Of a stretch of DNA of 5,443 nucleotides, positions 1-5,080 are shown piece after piece. The stretch covers positions 1 to 5,443 of the forward strand of contig JACXTQ010000292.1 in the NCBI GenBank assembly GCA_016919605.1, given 5' to 3'. The notes beneath the pieces were generated by a model. That model saw nothing but the letters and a program-made list of their open reading frames with translations. It had not been told where the DNA came from and made no database searches. Both the position numbers and the translations under genes were made by a program. The DNA comes from Methylovulum sp. GTDB taxonomy: Bacteria; Pseudomonadota; Gammaproteobacteria; Methylococcales; Methylomonadaceae. Each line of letters starts with the position of its first letter. Position 1 is the stretch's first letter.

Positions 1-230
1 GTGTCGCGCAGTTGCACTTGCCCTTGCGAGAGGGCGCTAAAGGTCATGTACAAGGTCATGACCTTGGTCAGCGAGGCGGGGAACCAGGCGTGGTTGGCCT
101 CTTGCTCATAGAGAATGTTGCCGTTGTCGGCATCGACTAAAATAGCGGCATGGCGGCTGTAACTGACTTCTGATACCAGTGATAAGCACAGTGACATTAG
201 GACAAGTAGGGTAAGTTTTACATTCGTCAT
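1..230 (-). CDS. D-alanyl-D-alanine carboxypeptidase (S11 family), N-terminal part
   Basis: This is the 5' end of a gene that leaves the window at base 1; 76 codons are visible. The protein starts with a hydrophobic export signal (about residues 1-25). It continues into the S11 penicillin-binding fold: residues 28-44 read AAILVDADNGNILYEQE, and the active-site tetrad SLTK lies at residues 53-56 inside FPASLTKVMTLYMTF. In this family the serine of SxxK is acylated by the terminal D-Ala-D-Ala of the peptidoglycan stem peptide, and the enzyme trims pentapeptides in the periplasm. The SxN and KTG motifs would lie outside the window. The ATG at 228-230 is the only start compatible with a full signal peptide, although no clear Shine-Dalgarno sequence precedes it. 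Which paralogue (DacA, DacC or DacD type) cannot be told from this fragment. Confidence 0.9.
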   Translation of the reverse strand, partial: MTNVKLTLLVLMSLCLSLVSEVSYSRHAAILVDADNGNILYEQEANHAWFPASLTKVMTLYMTFSALSQGQVQLRD

Positions 231-421
231 GTTAGAAAGTTTCGATTAGTCAGGCCGTAAGCCGCGCACCTTGACGGTTGGCGCGGGTCTAGCGCTGGAA
301 AGGGGCGGATGGATGATAGTGCTTAAGCTGTGCCAATGCGTGGTAATTTTGCACAATTTGGCCATTCTATCAAACCCAACCCTAGTATAAAAAGCTAATG
401 TTTACTAAGCCGTGCTTAAAA
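231..421 (-). promoter_or_regulatory. Leader/promoter region of the carboxypeptidase gene, with a GC-rich hairpin
   Basis: This 191-bp spacer separates the glycosidase stop codon from the carboxypeptidase start and has no coding content of its own. On the minus strand, TATACT (389-384) resembles a -10 box, but no good -35 box stands 16-18 bp before it. A hairpin can form at 262-286, with CCGCGC (262-267) pairing GCGCGG (281-286) and an inner ACC/GGT pairing. It would lie in the 5' leader about 30 nt before the start codon. The hairpin is visible in the sequence; any role in translation control is inference. Confidence 0.3.
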
Positions 422-1414
422 TTAGGGCAAGAGCACTTTTTTGTTGCAGGTAAACGGCGGCTGACCTTGGCAAAGCCCCCAATAGTTGCCAAAATTGCCT
501 TCATTATTGGATTTCCAGTCTTCCGAAAACGCTTCAAACGCCACCCCGGAAAAATGTTCTTTGGCTAACTTCTTAAAGGTCGATTGCACGACCAGCGCTT
601 GATTGTCGGCGCTGGCGATGCCGCAATCATAGCCGGTCTTGCTGTGGGTGGCAGAGGTTTTCTCAGGGCCGTTGGGCCAGCCAAATTCAGTGATGATAAC
701 ATCCTTGCCAGGATGGGTGGCGCGGACTTCATGCAAGCGGGCAAGATGGAAATCGGCCGCTTGCGCGGCGCTGGTGCAGGGATAAAGACTGGAATAGAGG
801 TTTTCCCACCACGGAAAAATATTAATGCCTACCCAGTCCACTTGGTCGGAAAAAAGCGTCTTTTCACAATGAAGCGAACGGTTGCACCACTCCCACCACG
901 TGTCAATGGTCGTTATCGGTTGCTTGATCTTGGCCTCGCGCAGGGCTTGCAGGCAGCGGCTGATTTCGCTGTCAAGCGTGTAGCCGTGGCGGGTGCGCAC
1001 TTCCGAACCGCAACTGAGCTTAATAATCGTGTCAGGAAAGGTGCGGGCGAGATAGATGCCCGTGGAAATGGACTGCGAATTGACTTTGCTATCTTTGTCT
1101 ATCCACAAAATCGCAATCACCTTCAAATGCCGTGCCTTAGCGGCGGTAAAGGTATAATCCAAGCCATCCAGCACCCCATAGGTCATAATGCACCGGAACG
1201 GCGTATCTTTGACTATCTTATCCAGCAAGGTATCAATCAATTCTTTCGAGGGCCGAGGGCCATAATCAGGGGTGATGTTGCCGACATAAGGGCTAAACGC
1301 CACGCATTGCAACGGCGGTGGCTGGTGGGAATGGGCAGGCTTGGCGGCGGCGCTGGCGGGGGGGGTGGCCAATATCGGCAAGAAAAAGGACAGCAACAAC
1401 AATAGTCTCATCAT
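422..1414 (-). CDS. Secreted GH17-type glycoside hydrolase
   Basis: The 330-residue protein begins with a signal peptide (MMRLLLLLSFFLPILATPPASA), so it should act in the periplasm or outside the cell. The rest looks like a GH17 (beta/alpha)8 barrel, the clan GH-A family of beta-1,3-glucanases and related transglycosylases. The proposed acid/base Glu138 sits in SCGSEV at the end of strand 4, where the family usually has GNE. The proposed nucleophile Glu243 sits in IITEFGWPNG. The late motif FEAFSEDWK (about 293-301) is typical of bacterial GH17 proteins. Ten cysteines in the mature part suggest several disulfides, consistent with export. The ATG at 1412-1414 is preferred; an upstream TTG (1436-1438) would put eight polar residues before the signal, and an adjacent ATG (1409-1411) is equally possible. 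The substrate is unknown; a beta-1,3-glucan or similar polysaccharide is the family expectation. The gene reads toward the carboxypeptidase gene but 191 bp away, so a shared transcript is uncertain. Confidence 0.83.
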   Translation of the reverse strand: MMRLLLLLSFFLPILATPPASAAAKPAHSHQPPPLQCVAFSPYVGNITPDYGPRPSKELIDTLLDKIVKDTPFRCIMTYGVLDGLDYTFTAAKARHLKVIAILWIDKDSKVNSQSISTGIYLARTFPDTIIKLSCGSEVRTRHGYTLDSEISRCLQALREAKIKQPITTIDTWWEWCNRSLHCEKTLFSDQVDWVGINIFPWWENLYSSLYPCTSAAQAADFHLARLHEVRATHPGKDVIITEFGWPNGPEKTSATHSKTGYDCGIASADNQALVVQSTFKKLAKEHFSGVAFEAFSEDWKSNNEGNFGNYWGLCQGQPPFTCNKKVLLP

Positions 1415-1515
1415 GATAACAGTCTGTGGGCAAGCCAAAGGAAAGCAATATCATAGGGGATTTTTGCGGTTGCTTGGGTTTTTCTTTGTGGCGGGTAGGC
1501 GTTTGGAGACGCAGG

Positions 1516-1596
1516 CGACCTAATAAGCCACGTTTTGACACGGTTTTGAAGGTGATTAAAGCCTTGGACATCAAGCTCCATGCCGAACCTGTTTAA
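1516..1596 (+). pseudogene. 3' remnant of a HigA/Xre-type addiction-module antitoxin gene
   Basis: Read on the plus strand, this stretch encodes RPNKPRFDTVLKVIKALDI followed by KLHAEPV and a TAA stop. That matches the usual C-terminal end of the short HTH antitoxins annotated as 'addiction module antidote protein', which read like (G)NPRFDTVLKVIKALGIKLHAE (established family pattern, recalled). Such proteins are normally about 95-105 residues, with the helix-turn-helix just before this point. Here the frame stays open upstream to about 1441, but its residues are arginine- and tryptophan-rich and show no HTH or SREALYKAL-like segment. No start codon with a ribosome site is visible, and no partner RelE/HigB-type toxin lies on either side. 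I read it as a decayed end fragment of a lost toxin-antitoxin module. A chance match is possible but unlikely over about 25 residues. Confidence 0.5.
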
Positions 1597-1707
1597 ATAT
1601 TGCGGAATATGACCGCTTGCAGAGCCTGCGCCCACGTCATGAGCCGCCCCCATTTTTGCACAATAATTCCATAGTACTTGCTTAATATGCGGTTATAGTA
1701 TGTACCA

Positions 1708-1728
1708 AGAACCGCGATGAACGGTTCT
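1708..1728 (+). promoter_or_regulatory. Perfect 7-bp inverted repeat upstream of the Spy-like gene
   Basis: AGAACCG (1708-1714) and CGGTTCT (1722-1728) form a perfect 7-bp inverted repeat around a 7-nt centre, ending 29 nt before the ATG. It could be a regulator site or a leader hairpin. The TATAGT at 1694-1699 could be a -10 box, but no convincing -35 accompanies it. Confidence 0.4.
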
Positions 1729-1757
1729 GCTTTCACGATAACCATTGAGGTAAACTT

Positions 1758-2093
1758 ATGAAAAAATTAGTATTAAGCCTGTTGTTGGCGTTCAGCATTC
1801 CGCTGGCGGTTGCAGGTGGCATGGGCGGTGGCCCTGACCATGAAGGGGGTGGTGATTTTAAGGCGCACCATGCCGAAAAGATGGCGAAGATGGCTAAGGA
1901 ATTGGGCTTGACCGCCGATCAGCAAACTAAGATGGATGCGCTTTTTGAGCAGCAACACACTAAAATCGAAGCGGTGCATGAAGAGACCAAGGCGCGTTTG
2001 CAAGCGGTGCTGACCCCTGAGCAGTTAAAAAAGTTTGACACGATGCGCCCGCATCACATGATGCCGCCACCGCCGCCACCTAAAGCCGAATAA
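1758..2093 (+). CDS. Spy/CpxP-like periplasmic protein with LTxxQ motifs
   Basis: This 111-residue protein has a classic signal peptide (residues 1-19, MKKLVLSLLLAFSIPLAVA) and a short Gly/His-rich linker. A helical core carries the two family hallmarks, LTADQ at 51-55 and LTPEQ at 85-89. Spy and CpxP are small periplasmic proteins that form a cradle-shaped helical dimer; Spy acts as an ATP-independent chaperone and CpxP restrains the Cpx envelope-stress sensor. The protein is shorter than E. coli Spy (161 residues) and ends in a His/Met/Pro tail (HHMMPPPPPP). That tail and the other histidines make metal binding conceivable, though this is inference. GAGG at 1747-1750, seven nt before the ATG, fixes the start. 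The gene stands alone and is followed by a strong hairpin. No Cpx-type tandem GTAAA box was seen upstream, so its regulator is not evident. Confidence 0.85.
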   Translation: MKKLVLSLLLAFSIPLAVAGGMGGGPDHEGGGDFKAHHAEKMAKMAKELGLTADQQTKMDALFEQQHTKIEAVHEETKARLQAVLTPEQLKKFDTMRPHHMMPPPPPPKAE

Positions 2094-2110
2094 AACGGTT
2101 AAGGCCGTAC

Positions 2111-2139
2111 CGCCCGCGTTGTGCAAGGCAACGCGGCGC
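2111..2139. terminator. GC-rich stem-loop between convergent genes
   Basis: CCGCGTTG (2114-2121) pairs perfectly with CAACGCGG (2129-2136) around a 7-nt loop, and CG/CG pairs extend the stem past a one-base bulge. It lies between the convergent Spy-like and HxlR genes, 17 bp after the first stop and 20 bp past the second. The run of T after it is poor on both strands (CTGTTATCTTCC on the plus side). It is probably a bidirectional transcription stop, but not a textbook intrinsic terminator. Confidence 0.5.
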
Positions 2140-2159
2140 TGTTATCTTCCTTCGCGCGG

Positions 2160-2570
2160 TTAGCGTTCAGTTTTTTGGGCTTGTGCCCACATCGTCAACA
2201 AATCCTCCGGTTTGGCTTCAAAAAAGCCCGCCGGAGGCTCGCCCGCCCCATCCACATGTTTTTGTGTCCAGCGCACCAAGTGCTGGAGCACGGGCAACAA
2301 ATCCGCACCCTTAGGCGTTAAAAAATACTCATAGCGCACAGGCTTGCCCTGATAAGGCCGCTTGAGCAGTAGGCCGTTTTCTTCCAACTCGCGCAGGCGG
2401 CTGGCTAGGATGTTGGTCGGGATGCCTTCGGGGGAGTTTTGAAAATCGCAGTAGCGGCTTTTGCCTAAGCACATGTCGCGGATGATGATAAGGCTCCATT
2501 TGTCGCCGATATATTCAAGGGCGATGGACAGGGGGCATTGTGAGCGATAGGTTTGCGTGTCTGTTTTCAT
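2160..2570 (-). CDS. HxlR-family winged-helix transcriptional regulator
   Basis: The 136-residue protein is a clear HxlR member. CPLSIALEYIGDKWSLIIIR starts at residue 12, the recognition-helix segment SPEGIPTNILASRLRELE spans about 46-63, and the wing around GKPVRYEYFLTPKG follows. These dimeric DNA-binding proteins usually repress a neighbouring, divergently transcribed enzyme gene and their own gene. Cys12 sits where the redox-sensing cysteine of YodB, HypR and QorR is found, close to the N-terminus before the first helix. Control by thiol-reactive electrophiles or oxidants is therefore a reasonable inference. Cys34 and Cys41 are also present. The gene diverges from the glutathione S-transferase gene with 116 bp between the start codons; two palindromes in that space are likely its binding sites. 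No Shine-Dalgarno sequence precedes the ATG (TAAGCCCCTA lies directly upstream), so translation initiation may be weak or from a very short leader. Confidence 0.95.
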   Translation of the reverse strand: MKTDTQTYRSQCPLSIALEYIGDKWSLIIIRDMCLGKSRYCDFQNSPEGIPTNILASRLRELEENGLLLKRPYQGKPVRYEYFLTPKGADLLPVLQHLVRWTQKHVDGAGEPPAGFFEAKPEDLLTMWAQAQKTER

Positions 2571-2588
2571 TAGGGGCTTAAAACATCA

Positions 2589-2616
2589 GATATAAATAGA
2601 TACTTGCAAAAAACAA
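2589..2616 (-). promoter_or_regulatory. Candidate promoter of the HxlR gene
   Basis: On the minus strand, TTGTTT (2616-2611) and TATATC (2594-2589) are separated by 16 bp and could be the -35 and -10 boxes. The transcript would start near 2582, leaving a leader of only about 12 nt. The palindrome at 2602-2618 covers the -35 box and part of the spacer, as expected for autorepression. Confidence 0.35.
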
Positions 2617-2618
2617 GT
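2602..2618. promoter_or_regulatory. Candidate HxlR operator 1
   Basis: ACTTG (2602-2606) and CAAGT (2614-2618) form an inverted repeat with a 7-nt centre. The left arm continues as ACTTGC, the same half-site as in the second palindrome 20 bp away. It overlaps the proposed promoter of the regulator gene, so autoregulation is the simplest reading. Assignment to HxlR is inferred from position and symmetry. Confidence 0.5.
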
Positions 2619-2637
2619 TTATATGTGAAAATCCTTT

Positions 2638-2656
2638 CACTTGCAATAAGCAAGTG
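2638..2656. promoter_or_regulatory. Candidate HxlR operator 2 in the glutathione S-transferase promoter
   Basis: CACTTGC (2638-2644), AATAA, GCAAGTG (2650-2656) is a perfect 7+5+7 palindrome. A possible promoter for the transferase surrounds it: TTTCAC (2635-2640) as -35 and AATAAT (2659-2664) as -10, 18 bp apart. A protein bound here would block RNA polymerase. It shares the ACTTGC half-site with the first palindrome, supporting recognition of both by one dimeric regulator. Confidence 0.6.
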
Positions 2657-2686
2657 ACAATAATCTTTTCTTCCAGGAGACTTCGT

Positions 2687-3313
2687 ATGAAACTGTATCA
2701 TTTTCCGATTTCACCCAACTCACGCCGTGTGATTGCCGTTTTGCACCATTTAGGCTTGGATTGTCAGTTGCAAGCGGTGGATTTGCTGAAAGGCGAACAT
2801 TTGCAAGCGGATTTTTTGCAATTGAACCCTAACCACATGATCCCAACCTTGGTTGACGGCGATTTTGTCCTCTGGGAATCCAATGCCATTATGCAGTACC
2901 TGTGTTCCAAAGTGCCAGACAATTCGTTGTTGCCAGCCGACCCTAAGATCCATGCGGACATCACCCGTTGGCAATTTTGGCAAGTCGGGCATTTTGGCCG
3001 CGCCTGTGGCGTGTTCATTTTTGAGAATATACTAAAGGGAGCCTTAAAATTAGGTGAACCGGATGCGGCAGAGTTAGCAAAAGCGACCGATAATTTCCAT
3101 CGTTTTGCCAAAGTGTTGGAAGAGCATTTGACGGGGCGTGACTGGCTGGTCGGCGATACGTTGACGTTGGCGGATTTTTCGGTCGCCTCGCTGTTGGAGC
3201 TGACGGCGCTGGCGAAGTATCCGGTGGAAGGTTATACAGAAATAGCCCGTTGGTACAGCGCCATTGAGCAAATCCCCGCGTGGCAAAGTTCGACCCCGGC
3301 GAAACTGTCTTAA
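2687..3313 (+). CDS. Glutathione S-transferase family protein
   Basis: The 208-residue protein has both halves of a cytosolic GST. The N-terminal thioredoxin-like domain (about 1-78) holds KLYHFPISPNSRRV, with Ser9 or Ser12 as candidate thiolate-stabilising residues. It also has the cis-proline motif MIPTL at Pro53 and the glutathione gamma-glutamyl contact motif ESNAI at 64-68. The all-helical C-terminal domain includes the helix-6 capping box TLAD at 160-163 and ends in IPAW. GSTs conjugate or reduce electrophilic substrates with glutathione in the cytoplasm; the actual substrate cannot be read from sequence. AGGAGA at 2675-2680, six nt before the ATG, decides the start; an upstream TTG at 2654 would lie inside the operator. 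The divergent HxlR regulator and the palindrome in the promoter suggest induction by electrophile or oxidant stress (inference). The stop is followed by a long palindrome that may end transcription. Confidence 0.93.
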   Translation: MKLYHFPISPNSRRVIAVLHHLGLDCQLQAVDLLKGEHLQADFLQLNPNHMIPTLVDGDFVLWESNAIMQYLCSKVPDNSLLPADPKIHADITRWQFWQVGHFGRACGVFIFENILKGALKLGEPDAAELAKATDNFHRFAKVLEEHLTGRDWLVGDTLTLADFSVASLLELTALAKYPVEGYTEIARWYSAIEQIPAWQSSTPAKLS

Positions 3314-3349
3314 CTAGGCGTTAGGGTTGTAAATAACGGGGAGGCTTGC

Positions 3350-3391
3350 CCCTACGGTGCAATACGGCTGTCGGCTATTGCACCCGTAGGG
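3350..3391. repeat. Palindromic repeat element, copy 1 (long hairpin)
   Basis: CCCTACGGTGCAATA (3350-3364) pairs with 3376-3391 (TATTGCACCCGTAGGG) over 15 bp with a single bulged C, around an 11-nt loop. The ends read CCCTA/TAGGG. Related sequence, CTACGGTGCATACGGCTATCG, recurs at 5103-5123, so this is a dispersed element and not only a local terminator. It may nevertheless end the transferase transcript, since TTTT follows at 3398-3401. A competing small hairpin (GGGG 3338-3341 with CCCC 3349-3352) overlaps its left arm. Confidence 0.7.
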
Positions 3392-3408
3392 AATGGGTTT
3401 TACACGTT

Positions 3409-3430
3409 ACGGGATACGCCTTACCGCGTT
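3409..3430 (+). repeat. 22-bp inverted repeat, left copy
   Basis: The core CGCCTTACCGCGTT here recurs in inverted orientation at 3948-3969; 20 of 22 bases match between the copies. The similarity extends outward through GTTTTA (3397-3402 against 3970-3975), with six extra bases in this copy. Together the two copies bracket the orphan gene at 3493-3912. Confidence 0.75.
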
Positions 3431-3492
3431 ACGAAATGTACCTTACCGTATTTGTGATAATTAATTGTTTGTTTACAGAGAGGCAAATTGAT

Positions 3493-3912
3493 ATGGAGCC
3501 TGACTTAATGCTTGAATTTGTTGCGTGGTCGTTTAAAGAATCCATACCAGATTCGCCTTCTGCTTTAATCGATGCTATTTCAGTTTATTATGTTGAAATA
3601 AACGAACCCGAACCATTCGATAAGAAGTTATTGGCATTAACTTCGCCTTTAAAGCGATTAGATGTCGGGTATACTTATTTTCTGCCCAAAACCAATGAAA
3701 AAAATAAACTGATTGAATGGGAAAGAATACCAATGATTGTGAGAATTGATGGGAAAGGCAAATTCCTTACCTATGCGGATATTCTTTGGCAATTGCACAC
3801 AGCGGTATATCCGTACTTAAAAGATGAAGATCATCATTATTTTGAAGGGCTTGAGTTTTCTGGAAAAAATAAAGAGGGTATTGCTGAATATGAAATGTGG
3901 CTTGGGAATTAA
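3493..3912 (+). CDS. Uncharacterised 139-residue protein, repeat-bracketed orphan gene
   Basis: I do not recognise the family with confidence. The protein is soluble, without signal peptide or membrane segment, and mixes alternating strand-like stretches (ISVYYVEIN, PMIVRIDG) with a helix near FLTYADILWQLHTAVYPYL (91-109). The block DEDHHYFEGLEF (111-122) looks like a conserved family motif, and the chain ends in YEMWLGN. Size, acidity and isolation would fit a small immunity-type protein, but that is speculation. The ATG at 3493 is chosen because GAGAGG (3478-3483) stands nine nt upstream; the frame is open farther upstream, but that part runs through the repeat elements. Base composition is about one third GC in sampled stretches, well below the genes to the left. 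The 22-bp inverted repeats on either side suggest it arrived as a small mobile segment. Confidence 0.8.
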   Translation: MEPDLMLEFVAWSFKESIPDSPSALIDAISVYYVEINEPEPFDKKLLALTSPLKRLDVGYTYFLPKTNEKNKLIEWERIPMIVRIDGKGKFLTYADILWQLHTAVYPYLKDEDHHYFEGLEFSGKNKEGIAEYEMWLGN

Positions 3913-3947
3913 TTTCCTCGTTTCCACGCGCCGTGTCACTGCTATTA

Positions 3948-3969
3948 AACGCGGTAAGGCGCATTCCGT
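3948..3969 (-). repeat. 22-bp inverted repeat, right copy
   Basis: AACGCGGTAAGGCGCATTCC, plus two more bases, is the reverse complement of 3409-3430 with two mismatches. It lies 35 bp after the stop of the orphan gene. No obvious target-site duplication flanks the pair. Confidence 0.75.
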
Positions 3970-4003
3970 TAAAACAACCGATCTTAAGTTAAACTTCCGA
4001 ATA

Positions 4004-4056
4004 GCTCGCGTAGGGCAATGGGATAGCGCCCACAAGGTATATAGAAAACACCCTAC
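4004..4056. repeat. Palindromic repeat element, copy 2 (degenerate)
   Basis: This element begins GCTCGCGTAGGG and ends ACCCTAC, giving inverted TAGGG/CCCTA termini. It matches copy 3 at both ends (GCTCGCGTAAGG and CCCCTAC at 5081-5137) but has a different centre, where GGGC (4013-4016) can pair GCCC (4028-4031). It occupies the space between the orphan gene and the end of the DUF4288-type gene. Relation to copy 1 rests only on the termini and is less certain. Confidence 0.4.
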
Positions 4057-4059
4057 CAC

Positions 4060-4449
4060 TTACACTGCTGCATCATCAACACAAAGTAAGGATACGGCAG
4101 CCCCCTGTGCATGCAACTCAACATCTTTAAGAGAGCTAGCTATCAAAAATGAGTGTGTCAATTCTGTGCCATCTCCCGGTCGATCTTGATCCATATCAAG
4201 TGGCGGTTCATTGTAAACCGATCTGATTTTTCTCACCCCTGCACATTTTTGTATCGCAGGTTTTCCATCAAAATTAATGCCAGAGGTTCCTGTTGCGTTA
4301 ATTCCCTGCATAGTCTCTTTAATTTTATTATCCAACTCGACCTTAGAATTTGCCTCAAAAAGGTAAAAATCTTCGTAAATGGGAAATTCTGACTGAGATT
4401 CCCCGATTACTTCAAAATAAGAAACAATACTTGCTACAAACCATGTCAT
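4060..4449 (-). CDS. DUF4288-type protein of unknown function
   Basis: The 129-residue protein resembles the DUF4288 family. It opens MTWFVASIVSYFEV, continues with FPIYEDFYLFEANS (22-35), then GKPAIQKCAGVRKIRSV (62-78), and closes with GTELTHSFLIASSLKDVELH (94-113) and GAAVSLLCVDD. Members are small cytoplasmic alpha/beta proteins without known activity. Their sporadic occurrence in accessory loci has prompted guesses of a toxin-immunity role, which this sequence cannot test. There is no signal peptide. The ATG at 4447-4449 begins the conserved part; only a weak AAGATAAG precedes it. The gene is 45 bp downstream of the GT51-like gene on the same strand, so the two probably share a transcript. 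The family assignment is from memory of the motif pattern. Confidence 0.6.
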   Translation of the reverse strand: MTWFVASIVSYFEVIGESQSEFPIYEDFYLFEANSKVELDNKIKETMQGINATGTSGINFDGKPAIQKCAGVRKIRSVYNEPPLDMDQDRPGDGTELTHSFLIASSLKDVELHAQGAAVSLLCVDDAAV

Positions 4450-4494
4450 TTATTTAAACTTATCTTTGCCACCGCAATAACTATTTTTCATTGT

Positions 4495-5052
4495 TTATTT
4501 AATTTTTCTGCGTCCAGCAGACAATTCAGCAAGCAGCTGATCTTGGTAATCTTTAAGAGCCTCTTGATTATTCGAAAAATACGATGGGCTTGCAAGTGTC
4601 GCAATAATTGTAACGGCTTCTTTCTCCTTGAGCTGGCTTAATGGTTTGGCGAAAAGGCGGGTTGACAATTCATTTACACCATAATCTTTGCCGTTAAAAC
4701 TAAGCAAACAATAGTAGGCATACAGCTCTTCTTTCGATAAATGTAAACGGACTAACCCATCCCATAGCAAAAAATTGACATGCCAAGCCATCATTTTATA
4801 GTGCGCCGCTTTGGTATATCTAACCAACAAATGACGTGCCACGTTTGCGGCTAAAGCAGTTCCATTTTGATCGGCAACATAGATAAGGTCAGTAACTATC
4901 CGAGGCGGATGCTTATTTTCCGAATCTGCCGCAGATAACAATTGCCTCATATCCGCTCGGTGAGGCATAAAATATAAGAGATCATAGCCAACTAGAGCGG
5001 CTAATGGAATAATGATACAGATACCAGCGATACCCAAAAATCTTTTGACCAT
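4495..5052 (-). CDS. Membrane-anchored degenerate GT51 (peptidoglycan glycosyltransferase-like) protein
   Basis: The 185-residue protein has one N-terminal membrane segment (about 6-29), placing the rest in the periplasm. The remainder follows the order of a GT51 glycosyltransferase, the domain that polymerises lipid II. PPRIVTDLIYVADQ (49-62) lies where GT51 has the LxxAllavED segment. GTALAANVARHLL (64-76) matches the GGSTITQQLAKN region, LSKEELYAYY (105-114) the sKeeILelYLN motif, and FNGKDYGV with LFAKPLSQLKEKEAV (119-147) the fGxxayGv/yFgKxxxxLtxxEAA part. The catalytic glutamate of the ED motif appears as Ala60-Asp61, and the second conserved Glu also seems replaced (KMMAW). It is much shorter than MtgA (about 240). 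A pseudo-enzyme or a lipid II-binding role is inference. ATG 5052-5050 is preferred, with GGGAG eight nt upstream; a GTG at 5067 is the alternative. Confidence 0.65.
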   Translation of the reverse strand: MVKRFLGIAGICIIIPLAALVGYDLLYFMPHRADMRQLLSAADSENKHPPRIVTDLIYVADQNGTALAANVARHLLVRYTKAAHYKMMAWHVNFLLWDGLVRLHLSKEELYAYYCLLSFNGKDYGVNELSTRLFAKPLSQLKEKEAVTIIATLASPSYFSNNQEALKDYQDQLLAELSAGRRKIK

Positions 5053-5080
5053 TTTCATCGCTCCCACACTACGTACCCCG

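Larger units (their letters stand above)
1415..1757. other. Gene-poor interval with an antitoxin remnant and the leader of the Spy-like gene
   Basis: No intact gene was found in this 343-bp interval between the glycosidase and the Spy-like gene. It holds a probable degraded antitoxin 3' end (stop at 1594-1596) and a hairpin just upstream of the Spy-like gene. The short open frames on the minus strand across 1411-1653 have no recognisable protein family and look like the antisense of that remnant. Confidence 0.5.

Noticed and set aside
384..421. Possible terminator after the GH17 gene (weak stem followed by T5)
   Set aside because: The stem has only 4-5 pairs with mismatches, so it cannot be called on sequence alone.
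584..1405. Long open frame of 273 codons on the plus strand
   Set aside because: It is the antisense of the GH17 gene, which has a signal peptide and catalytic motifs; the plus-strand translation is Gly/Arg-rich with no domain.
1411..1653. Minus-strand frame with DVGAGSASG, resembling a methyltransferase glycine loop
   Set aside because: No strand or helix pattern of a methyltransferase follows, and the plus strand of the same bases encodes the antitoxin-like tail, so this is likely chance.
1678..1704. TTGCTT and TATGTA as a promoter for the Spy-like gene
   Set aside because: The spacer is only 15 bp, and the better -10 (TATAGT, 1694-1699) has no -35 partner.
3346..3492. N-terminal extension of the orphan gene to the upstream in-frame ATG
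   Set aside because: The extension translates the palindromic and inverted repeats and lacks a ribosome site, whereas the ATG at 3493 has one.
3409..3969. Complete insertion sequence
   Set aside because: No transposase is encoded between the inverted repeats, and no target duplication was seen.
3824..4189. Plus-strand frame overlapping the 3' ends of the orphan and DUF4288-type genes
   Set aside because: It runs across repeats and antisense to a better-supported gene, with no recognisable features.
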